Assembly (NCBI GenBank): GCA_965116945.1 | Contig: OZ220734.1 | Location: 2,790,001 to 2,854,000, forward strand | Reading direction: 5' to 3' | From: Plut-88900 sp965116945 | GTDB taxonomy: Bacteria > Chloroflexota > Dehalococcoidia > Plut-88900 | Length of the DNA stretch: 64,000 nucleotides | Shown here: one piece after another, positions 57,305 to 64,000 of the stretch | Numbering within the stretch: the stretch's first letter is position 1 | Layout: each line of letters begins with the position of its first letter | Made by a program: the position numbers and the translations under genes | Notes under the pieces: model-generated | What the model saw: only the letters and a program-made list of their open reading frames with translations | What the model was told of the DNA's origin: nothing | Databases searched by the model: none

Positions 57305-58579
57305 TCAAGATACCTGAATCGGATGCGGCACCGGCTGATTGAACAAGTACCCCTTCTTGTTGAACGGCACCGACTCTGGTTGCACATTCCCCACCGAGTC
57401 CCTCGCCCGAGTCATTATCTTGTGTTCCCCGGACCTCCCCTCCCACGTGAATTCAAACCGAGCCCAGGAATACTGCACCTGCCCCCCCGAGATCTCCGCC
57501 TCATGCCACGACTCACCCAGGTCATCGCTCCATTCTACCCTTGCGATCTCCCCATGAGGAGAATGCGCAAACCCGTACAACCGGTGCTCTCCTGCAGGCA
57601 GCGTCGCTGGCCATGGTAGCGCCAGGGCGCTGTTCACCACCTGCGTCGTTACAATCTTCCCATCCGCCATCCCCTCCCGCGAATATTCTTCGCCTATCAG
57701 CACGTAGTGCGTCGTATTGTTTCGAGTCCATATCACGTCTGTGGACACCACTATCTTCCGCAGCCACTTGATCGAAGACGACCCCACCCATCCCGGCACA
57801 AGGGCCCGCAGCGGATACCCGTGGTCCCGAGGCAACATCTCCCCGTTCATGCTGTATGCCAGAAGCGTATCCGGATGCATCGCCTTTTCTACCAGCAACA
57901 CTCGCCTGAACCCTCCCTCCGGCGACTCTTCATCCATCCCGACTAGCAGAACGCTCCGCGCCTCATCCTTAATTCCGGCAGCCGTCAGCACATCCTTCAG
58001 AGATACACCTGTCCATTCCCCACTCCCCACCGCCCCCAACCTCCACTGCGTCCCGGTAGTCTTTCTGCCCTTCAGCGCTTCGAACATCGAACGGTGATTG
58101 CCCGCACACTCCAGGTACGAAACTACAGTCCTGGACGGCATTCTGCGGATGTCATCGTAGCTAAATTCAGCCTCCCCCGACACCCCATCCCCCTCTATCC
58201 TCAGCCTCCATCCCGTCACATCCACGTTGACACTCGCAGAGTTATTCCTCACGAAGAAGTAACGATTCGGAGTCGTGACCCCTTGGACATTCTGCAGTCG
58301 GCCTTCAAGGCTGCCATTGTGCCTCACAAACGGCGCCGGGTCCTTGAACCACGCCCGAGCCTCCTCCACCGTGGGAGTAATAGTTGGCGCCGCCGTTGAA
58401 GTTGAGGACGGCATAACTCCACACGCTGCCAGGACGGCAGCCCCACCCCCCACCGCCGTGAGTTGAAGAAATCGACGCCTGTTTATTCCTCTGCCTTTGG
58501 CGAAGGCCCAGAGGTTCTCTTCCTCCGACACCCCTTCACTCTTGGGTTCACCCGTGCAGTTAACCTCGGATGGGTCCAT
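57305..58579 (-). CDS. TAT-exported sulfite-oxidase-family molybdoenzyme
   Basis: 424 aa. The N-terminal twin-arginine signal is RRRFLQL (residues ~34-40) with Ala-rich core and Cys at 53 (LAACG), so a TAT lipoprotein is likely. The molybdopterin domain has YLECAGNHRS, where Cys158 should ligate Mo, then RDHGYPLRALVPGWVGSSSIKW, and a C-terminal dimerisation-like domain (IARVEWSDDLGESW). The family oxidises sulfite or related oxyanions or reduces sulfoxides. The ATG at 58579 is chosen to give a proper TAT signal; upstream codons are open but not conserved-looking. Near the sulfatase-like gene, so sulfur chemistry is possible. Confidence 0.9.
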   Translation of the reverse strand: MDPSEVNCTGEPKSEGVSEEENLWAFAKGRGINRRRFLQLTAVGGGAAVLAACGVMPSSTSTAAPTITPTVEEARAWFKDPAPFVRHNGSLEGRLQNVQGVTTPNRYFFVRNNSASVNVDVTGWRLRIEGDGVSGEAEFSYDDIRRMPSRTVVSYLECAGNHRSMFEALKGRKTTGTQWRLGAVGSGEWTGVSLKDVLTAAGIKDEARSVLLVGMDEESPEGGFRRVLLVEKAMHPDTLLAYSMNGEMLPRDHGYPLRALVPGWVGSSSIKWLRKIVVSTDVIWTRNNTTHYVLIGEEYSREGMADGKIVTTQVVNSALALPWPATLPAGEHRLYGFAHSPHGEIARVEWSDDLGESWHEAEISGGQVQYSWARFEFTWEGRSGEHKIMTRARDSVGNVQPESVPFNKKGYLFNQPVPHPIQVS

Positions 58580-58774
58580 CTCTATTCCACCTTTATTCCA
58601 CCGTGGAGCGACTGAGTTAACAGCTATGCCAGAACTGCTGATAGTTACGTTACCACCCCGCCAACCCTCTATAAAGACCCGCCCCCCGACGCACCGCAAC
58701 CCGTCTTGTCCTATAATGTCCCTCGCCCCAGCCCCGACACCACACACAATATCGCCGACAAGGAGCAACCCCCA

Positions 58775-58990
58775 ATGGCAGCTGTTTCATGGAGCGACGT
58801 CGCCAAGTATTTCGAAGATGCCTTCCCCCTCAAGGGCAGGGTCGAACGCAGGGACGTCATGGATCTCGCCGACGCAGACCTCGCATCCGATGACGTCATC
58901 GATGCCATTGACGCCATAGGTTCCCGTGTCTTCCCCACCATCGAAGCCGCTAAAGACTTCCTGACCTCCCAAGGCTACATCTCCGGCTAG
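58775..58990 (+). CDS. small acidic DUF2795-like protein
   Basis: 71 aa. SWSDVAKYFEDAFPLKGRVE, then DLADADLASDDVIDAIDAIG and RVFPTIEAAKDFLTSQGYI. The second half resembles DUF2795 (DxVLxALxxLPDREYxSPADV), a small helical domain of unknown function. AAGGAG lies ~9 nt before the ATG at 58775, which supports this start over an upstream one. Divergent from the sulfite-oxidase gene. 58991-59225 is repeat plus terminator. Confidence 0.65.
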   Translation: MAAVSWSDVAKYFEDAFPLKGRVERRDVMDLADADLASDDVIDAIDAIGSRVFPTIEAAKDFLTSQGYISG

Positions 58991-59003
58991 GACCACCCTC
59001 TCA

Positions 59004-59130
59004 TGTAGGGGCGACCGGCTGGTCCCCTTCCCTCTCTCTTTTCCCTGTAGGGGCAATCCCTTGTGATTGCACTGGGGAGGGGCCACTCACCCTGAGCAAC
59101 GTCGAAGGGTCGAGCGGGGAGGCCCACCCC
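59004..59130. repeat. dispersed repeats
   Basis: Decayed GTAGGGGCGACCGGCTGGTC module and CACTCACCCTGAGCAACGTC GAAGGGTCGAGCGG module. Confidence 0.6.
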
Positions 59131-59167
59131 TTTCCAACCCACCACATCCCTCTACGCAAGAGCGATC

Positions 59168-59191
59168 GGGGGCTGGCATATGCCAGCCCCC
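59168..59191. terminator. bidirectional terminator
   Basis: GGGGGCTGGCAT/ATGCCAGCCCCC: a perfect 12-bp palindrome between the convergent small gene (58990) and GIY-YIG gene (59226); GTTTCATAT follows on the plus strand. Confidence 0.75.
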
Positions 59192-59225
59192 GTTTCATAT
59201 CTAACTCCTTGGTTGTGCCGGTGAC

Positions 59226-59675
59226 CTAGGCGAACAACGTCGTAAACACCACGGCTGTTAACGCCACCAACCCCAATGTCCCCAACACCGGCATCAAACA
59301 CCCTAGCCCTCCCCGTGAATATGCGGGATGCCTGAAGGGCATTGGGTCCAGACCCGTAATCTCCTTATAACGAGGCGACCGCTCTTGTCTTAACGCCTTC
59401 AGTGCCGCCTCAAATCCCGCCGCGTCGTCTCGAGTCCGGAAGGGGCGGCGTGTGTACCATGCCAGCTCGGGCCGACCCCCTACAGTCGACTGGACTTCTC
59501 CGCCCCTGTGCTCTCGGATTCGAGACCATAGACGCGCAGTATGGCCTACATAGTCCCCAAAGTCTGTTTCTAAGATGTAGACGTAGTACCGGCGGCCGGG
59601 AATCGACGCGTCGCGCTCGGCCTGTTCTTCACCAAGCCATTCCGGCTCGTAGAACCCGCGTCGTCTTCCCACCAT
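59226..59675 (-). CDS. GIY-YIG-like protein with C-terminal membrane helix
   Basis: 149 aa. YYVYILETDFGDYVGHTARL WSRIREHR is the GIY-YIG nuclease pattern (YVYIL...YVGHT..R..EH), but the usual catalytic Glu near the end of the domain is not obvious. A hydrophobic C-terminus (LGTLGLVALTAVVFTTLF) suggests membrane anchoring, unusual for this family. The ATG at 59675 lacks a ribosome site. 23 bp downstream of hppA on the same strand. Confidence 0.7.
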   Translation of the reverse strand: MVGRRRGFYEPEWLGEEQAERDASIPGRRYYVYILETDFGDYVGHTARLWSRIREHRGGEVQSTVGGRPELAWYTRRPFRTRDDAAGFEAALKALRQERSPRYKEITGLDPMPFRHPAYSRGGLGCLMPVLGTLGLVALTAVVFTTLFA

Positions 59676-59698
59676 CGCGGCCTATCGCGGCAGGACTT

Positions 59699-61738
59699 CT
59701 AGACGAACAATGGCCCGAACACCACCGCAACTATCGCCATCAACTTCAGCAGGATGTTCAGCGATGGCCCCGACGTGTCCTTGAACGGGTCCCCGACCGT
59801 GTCTCCCACTACCGCCGCCTTGTGCGCCTCCGAGCCCTTGCCGCCGTGCTCACCCTGCTCGATGAACTTCTTGGCGTTGTCCCAGGCCCCTCCCGCATTC
59901 GCCATGGTGATGGCCAGCATCACACCCGACGCAATGGACCCAATCAACAGTCCACCCAAAGCCTGTGGCCCGAGTACGATCCCGACGATTATCGGTGTCG
60001 CTATCGCCAGCAGACCCGGCACGATCATTTCCTTGATCGCTCCGTTTGTACTGATGGCCACTGCCTTCCCATACTCGGGGCGTCCCGTGCCTTCCATGAT
60101 CCCCGCAATCTCCCGGAACTGCCTCCTCACCTCGTTCACCATCGCATTCGCCGCCCGACCCACGGCCTGCAGCGTCAGCGCCGAGAACAGGAACGGCATC
60201 AGCCCACCCACTATCAACCCGATCAGCGTGCTGGATGTGTCTTCCAGCAGGTCGATTATCGAGATGTCTACCGCCGTTGCGTAGGTCACCATCAGCGCCA
60301 GCGACGTAAGCACCGCCGACCCGATCGCAAACCCTTTGCCCGTGGCCGCCGTCGTGTTGCCCAGAGAGTCCAGGGAGTCTGTCCTCTCCCTAACCTCGGG
60401 TGGCAGTCCTGCCTGCTCTGCAATTCCGCCGGCATTGTCAGCCACCGGTCCGTAGGCGTCGGTAGCCAGTGTAATACCCAGGGTGGACAGCATGCCCACT
60501 GCAGCCAGCGCTATCCCATAGACCCCTGCCAGCCAATTTGCCAGCCAGATCGCTACAACTATCGAAACTATCGGGATTACCGCACTGAACATCCCGAGAC
60601 CCATCCCGCCGATTATTACGGTCGCAGGCCCGGTCAACGCCTGCTTGGATAGATTCCTCGTAAACGGATACTCGTAGGACGTAAACACTTCCGTCGCCGT
60701 CCCGATTACCTGTCCAGTAACCAGCCCAACCAAAACCACCCAAAACAGATTGAAGTCCATGTCCAGAGCGGATACCGCAATTCCGGTGCCAATAAGCACA
60801 AGCCCGCCGGACGTGAATATCCCCGTTCTTAGGGCCCACAGCAACCTGCCCATCCCCGCCCCTTCGCCCGTCCTCACCAGGAACGTCCCTATCAGCGAGG
60901 CAAAGATCCCGATTGCCGCCACCAGCAGAGGCAGCATGAAACCGTTGGAGTCATATTCTCCCGTGTGTCCGACCAGCACCGCTGCCGTGGCCGCGAGGGA
61001 CAGGGTAGCTATCAACGACCCGACATACGACTCGAAAAGGTCCGCCCCCATCCCCGCCACGTCCCCAACATTGTCTCCCACGTTGTCCGCAATGGTCGCC
61101 GGGTTCCGGGGGTCGTCCTCCGGTATCCCCGCTTCTACCTTGCCGACCAGGTCAGCCCCGACATCCGCCGCCTTCGTGTAAATGCCACCGCCCACCCTCG
61201 CAAACAGCGCTACCGACGATGCCCCAAACCCGAATCCAGCCACAATGAACGGGTCTTTGAAAGTCCAGTACAGCGCCGTCACACCGATCAACCCGATCCC
61301 GACCACCGTGATTCCCATCACCGCCCCACCCGAGAACGCCACCCTCAGCGCAGGGCCAAGCCCTGTTTGCGCCTTCGCCGTCGTCCTGGTGTTCGTCCTC
61401 ACCGCCACATTCATCCCGATATACCCTGCCAGCCCTGATGCCACCGCTCCCGCTATATACGAAATCGCCGTAGCAGGTAGAGTTCGGGCTTCGCCGGGAA
61501 TACGCTCCAGTACGTCTGCGTCTATGAAAAGCCACAAGATGACAAAGATGATCAGGCTAAATGCCCCCAGTACGGCATACTCCCGCTTGAGGAAGGCCAT
61601 CGCCCCCTCCTGGATCGCCTTCCCGATCTCCCGCATCGTCTCATTCCCCTCGTCCTGCCGAAGGATGTACATCACCAGGGCTAAGGCGAACACCAACGCG
61701 GTCGCGCCGGCCGCGAAACTAATCACAATCGAAGTCAT
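59699..61738 (-). CDS. hppA: K+-dependent-type membrane pyrophosphatase
   Basis: 679 aa, ~16 hydrophobic segments, couples pyrophosphate hydrolysis to H+ or Na+ pumping. DVGADLVGKVEAGIPEDDPR NPATIADNVGDNVGD is the catalytic signature, and a C-terminal GDTVGDPFKDTSGPSLN the second acidic cluster. In GNTTAATGKGFA the residue after TT is Ala with Gly three further on, the K+-dependent pattern (K+-independent enzymes have Lys). Whether the ion is H+ or Na+ was not determined. AGGAG lies ~10 nt before the ATG; promoter at 61796-61825. Confidence 0.95.
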   Translation of the reverse strand: MTSIVISFAAGATALVFALALVMYILRQDEGNETMREIGKAIQEGAMAFLKREYAVLGAFSLIIFVILWLFIDADVLERIPGEARTLPATAISYIAGAVASGLAGYIGMNVAVRTNTRTTAKAQTGLGPALRVAFSGGAVMGITVVGIGLIGVTALYWTFKDPFIVAGFGFGASSVALFARVGGGIYTKAADVGADLVGKVEAGIPEDDPRNPATIADNVGDNVGDVAGMGADLFESYVGSLIATLSLAATAAVLVGHTGEYDSNGFMLPLLVAAIGIFASLIGTFLVRTGEGAGMGRLLWALRTGIFTSGGLVLIGTGIAVSALDMDFNLFWVVLVGLVTGQVIGTATEVFTSYEYPFTRNLSKQALTGPATVIIGGMGLGMFSAVIPIVSIVVAIWLANWLAGVYGIALAAVGMLSTLGITLATDAYGPVADNAGGIAEQAGLPPEVRERTDSLDSLGNTTAATGKGFAIGSAVLTSLALMVTYATAVDISIIDLLEDTSSTLIGLIVGGLMPFLFSALTLQAVGRAANAMVNEVRRQFREIAGIMEGTGRPEYGKAVAISTNGAIKEMIVPGLLAIATPIIVGIVLGPQALGGLLIGSIASGVMLAITMANAGGAWDNAKKFIEQGEHGGKGSEAHKAAVVGDTVGDPFKDTSGPSLNILLKLMAIVAVVFGPLFV

Positions 61739-61795
61739 TCGAAGAGGTCTCCTGACTGGAAGAAGTTAAGGGACCTGGGCCCCCGTCGGGTACGG

Positions 61796-61825
61796 ATTGT
61801 ATCGGCCCCCGCGCCCCAGCGTCAA
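61796..61825 (-). promoter_or_regulatory. sigma-70 promoter of hppA
   Basis: Minus strand TTGACG (61825-61820), 18-nt spacer, TACAAT (61801-61796): 5/6 at each hexamer, ~58 nt before the start codon. Confidence 0.55.
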
Positions 61826-61962
61826 GAATCCTTCCCTTCACTTATTCCCCGAAAATGACGGCCCATCGAGATTCCATAAAGACCCGATTGTGACATGAAT
61901 GTTGCCTGTCCTCCTTTCTGGAATTGCTCACCTCTTCCGCTTCACAAATGTGACATTCGCCT

Positions 61963-62187
61963 ATTTACAAATATAGTACTACTGTACTATATTTAAGTTT
62001 CACAACCCATGGTTCACAGATTTCCCCGAACTCAATTAAAGAAGGCGACTCGATTATCCCACCGACCCCTACGTACCTCGGCTCTACCGATAGCTTCTAC
62101 GCCCACAGATTGACCAACGGCAAGAAAAAGGGGCTTGAAAACGCCCTCAAAATTAAGGGCCTCGAAAGAATTCTATGGAGCGAATAG
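61963..62187 (+). pseudogene. possible protein-coding remnant without start
   Basis: Open frame of about 74 codons with no ATG/GTG/TTG in the first part. The translation contains IIPPTPTYLGSTDSFYAHRL and GLERILWSE and looks more protein-like than repeat DNA; it overlaps the palindrome at 61969. AT-rich relative to neighbours. Could be the 3' remnant of a transferred gene. Weak evidence; no family recognised. Confidence 0.25.
61969..61994. promoter_or_regulatory. AT-rich perfect palindrome
   Basis: AAATATAGTAC, spacer TACT, GTACTATATTT: an 11-bp perfect inverted repeat in otherwise GC-rich DNA. It could be an operator for the hppA side or a relic of a mobile element; there is no adjacent regulator. 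Confidence 0.5.
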
Positions 62188-62324
62188 TCCCAGCCTTCGA
62201 CCCGGCATCCATCCCGCGTGGCGTTGGCGCTGGGCGTCCAGTCCCCTCAGTACCGAACAGGGGCAGACGCACGTGCAATACGCATGCGTCTGCTCATCTC
62301 TTCCCCTCTCCCTTTAAGAGACCC

Positions 62325-62490
62325 TTGCATAACTGTCACTCCGATGCCCCGCGAGGAATCTGGGGTGGGCCTCAGGCATGGAAAATGTGACTAGGTTGTG
62401 CGATGTGTTTCAGTTCAGTGAGTTACGCAAGAGCCTCTTTAAGGCTCTGAGTGAGGGGGAGATTAAGGGGGTCAGAGTTCCCATCCCGGT
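62325..62490. repeat. dispersed mosaic repeat
   Basis: CCCCGCGAGGAATCTGGGGT, GTTACGCAAGAGCCTCTTTA and GTGAGGGGGAGATTAAGGGG modules in the gap before argS. With the remnant above, this accounts for most of 61826-62514. Confidence 0.65.
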
Positions 62491-62514
62491 CCCTTAAACA
62501 ATCAAACCCCTCCC

Positions 62515-64000
62515 TCACATCTCCTCCGGCGCCGACATCCCCATCAACCCCAGGCATCGCGCCAGTACCACCCTGGCTGAATACACCAGCTTCAACCGAG
62601 CTTTGGTGAGCTCTGCATCGTCCCCCAACACCCGACACTTCTCGTAGAAGCTATGGAATACCCCCGCCAGCTCCTGTGAATAATGCGGCAGGTGTTGCGG
62701 CTCCAAAGTGTTCGCTATAAGCTCCAGCATCTCCGGCAGCCTTAGCATCTGCCTGATTAGCTGCATCTCCGATTCCTCCCCCAACAACGAAACGTCTCCA
62801 CTCGAGAACTCCAAGCCCTTTTCCTCAGCATTCCTGAGGATGCTGCACATCCGGGCGTGAGCGTATTGTAGGTAGTAGGCTGGGTTCTCCAGGGACTGGC
62901 TCTTCGCCAGTTCCAGGTCAAACTCCATTTGGCTGTCCGCCGACCGCGCCAGGAAGAAGAACCGGCACGGATCAGCCCCGACCTCGTCCACAACTTCCTT
63001 CAAAGTGACAATCTTCCCTCCCCGCTTGGAGACCTTGTCCACCTGTCCGCCCCGCTTCAACGTCACCATCTGCGACACCAGTATCTCCAGCCGCGATGGA
63101 TCGACACCCAGGGCCCCCACAGCTGCCTTCATCCTCGAAATATGACCTTGGTGGTCCGCACCCCACACGTTTATCACTCTGTCGAAACCCCTGATCACGA
63201 ACTTGTCATAGTGGTACGCGATGTCCGATGCGAAATACGTCGGGTTGCCGCTCCCCCTCACCAGAACGTTGTCTTTGTCCTCGCCCAGTGCCGTCGAGAC
63301 GAACCAGGTCGCCCCGTCCCTGTCCCGTGTATGCCCCGCCGACACCAGCTGCCTCATCGTTTCATCGTACCTCCCGGATTCGAATAAGCTCAGTTCGCTG
63401 AACCACACGTCGTGGTGAACTCCCATCTCTTCCAGGTCGCCCTTGATTAGGCCCAGCATCTTCCGAAGCCCGATGGCGCCTATCTCCCGCACGGCGTCTT
63501 CCTCGCCCATGTCCCGGAACTTTTCGCCTTCTTCTTGGATAATCTCCCTCGCCACCTCCACAACATACGCCCCCACGTACCCCCCCGAGGGCACCTCCCC
63601 CTCTCCTCCAAGCTCCTGCAGATACCGAGCGTAAAGCGACCTGTAGAAGAGCGACATCTGTGTGCCGGCGTCGTTTATATAGTACTCCTGCTCCACTGAC
63701 CACCCCGCCGCTTCCAGCATCCGCGCTAGTCCGCTCCCTAGCACCGCCCCCCGACCGTGCCCCACGTGCAGCGGCCCTGTTGGATTGACGCTGACGTACT
63801 CGACCTGCACCCGTTTCCCTCCGCCCGTGTCCACGTTGCCGTACGCTTCACCGGCCTCAATGATTGCATCAACTTGTGCCTTGACCCACTCCGCCTTCAG
63901 CTTGAAGTTTATGAAACCCGGCTTGACCAGCGTAACGCTTTCGATCTCTTCAATGGTCTGAAGGTGGTCCAGTAGTCGTTCTGCAATCGCCAGTGGGCTC
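62515..64000 (-). CDS. argS: arginyl-tRNA synthetase, partial (5' end outside window)
   Basis: About 495 C-terminal codons are present; the N-terminus lies beyond 64000. Residues before the internal Met show VTLVKPGFINFKLK, the end of the ArgRS N-terminal domain. The class I HIGH motif is NPTGPLHVGHGRGA; the KMSK-equivalent is VDKVSKRGGK. The anticodon-binding domain ends DDAELTKARLKLVYSARVVL ARCLGLMG. The apparent ATG at 63834 is internal, not the true start. It charges tRNA-Arg. GlnRS-like or other partners are not in view. Confidence 0.96.
   Translation of the reverse strand, partial: SPLAIAERLLDHLQTIEEIESVTLVKPGFINFKLKAEWVKAQVDAIIEAGEAYGNVDTGGGKRVQVEYVSVNPTGPLHVGHGRGAVLGSGLARMLEAAGWSVEQEYYINDAGTQMSLFYRSLYARYLQELGGEGEVPSGGYVGAYVVEVAREIIQEEGEKFRDMGEEDAVREIGAIGLRKMLGLIKGDLEEMGVHHDVWFSELSLFESGRYDETMRQLVSAGHTRDRDGATWFVSTALGEDKDNVLVRGSGNPTYFASDIAYHYDKFVIRGFDRVINVWGADHQGHISRMKAAVGALGVDPSRLEILVSQMVTLKRGGQVDKVSKRGGKIVTLKEVVDEVGADPCRFFFLARSADSQMEFDLELAKSQSLENPAYYLQYAHARMCSILRNAEEKGLEFSSGDVSLLGEESEMQLIRQMLRLPEMLELIANTLEPQHLPHYSQELAGVFHSFYEKCRVLGDDAELTKARLKLVYSARVVLARCLGLMGMSAPEEM

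Overview
The window reads like a moderately high-GC free-living bacterium, most likely a marine or soil Chloroflexota of the SAR202/Dehalococcoidia type. This is inferred from gene content: stacked amidohydrolases, SDRs, CaiB-type CoA-transferases, sarcosine/DMSP-type demethylases, lipoproteins with Pro/Glu/Asp linkers, and many dispersed hairpin repeats. No rRNA or marker phylogeny is available here. The plus strand is C-rich almost everywhere, whichever strand is coding, so plus-strand genes end codons in C and minus-strand genes in G.

Layout. 1-5.1 kb: minus-strand catabolic cluster (DmdA/GcvT-like fragment, two amidohydrolases, glyoxalase-fold protein, argininosuccinate-lyase-like enzyme). 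5.4-11 kb: acyl-CoA ligase, HigBA toxin-antitoxin, alanine dehydrogenase, small GatC/AtzG-like protein with an amidase, then a repeat field. 11.6-17.2 kb: orphan molybdenum hydroxylase large subunit and a complete Zn/Mn-type ABC importer behind a good sigma-70 promoter. 17.5-18.8 kb: an ORFan with a 60-bp tandem repeat and an in-frame dispersed repeat. 19-24.5 kb: two SDRs, GalU, LepA, amidohydrolase. 24.7-28.3 kb: two tandem paralogous solute-binding lipoproteins, each with its own promoter, long leader, shared imperfect inverted repeat and terminator. 28.5-34.4 kb: SDR, cytosine-deaminase-like amidohydrolase, EamA transporter, FAD/GcvT demethylating dehydrogenase.

34.5-36.2 kb: a small island of reversed GC skew with two unrecognised genes next to tRNA-Lys(UUU). 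36.2-42.6 kb: housekeeping block (pyrE-lepB; SIMPL lipoprotein; dcd-ribD-ribE-ribBA-ribH riboflavin operon). 42.6-55 kb: DUF3237 protein, alpha/beta hydrolase, SIS isomerase, two carboxymuconolactone-decarboxylase-like proteins, a membrane protein, IspH, a pair of class III CoA-transferases, gamma-glutamyltranspeptidase, TM2 protein, SDR. 55-64 kb: VapBC, a sulfatase-fold enzyme with Thr as predicted nucleophile, a TAT-exported sulfite-oxidase-like molybdoenzyme, a GIY-YIG-like membrane protein, a K+-dependent-type membrane pyrophosphatase, and partial ArgS.

The genes fit a heterotroph that takes up small organic compounds and processes them through hydrolases, demethylases, CoA ligases/transferases and molybdoenzymes. 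The most promising undescribed signal is the duplicated leader element in front of the two solute-binding lipoproteins (26.1-28.3 kb). Others worth attention are the dispersed hairpin repeats with paired changes in their arms, the Thr-nucleophile sulfatase homologue, an SDR lacking its catalytic Lys, and the operator-controlled island beside the tRNA.
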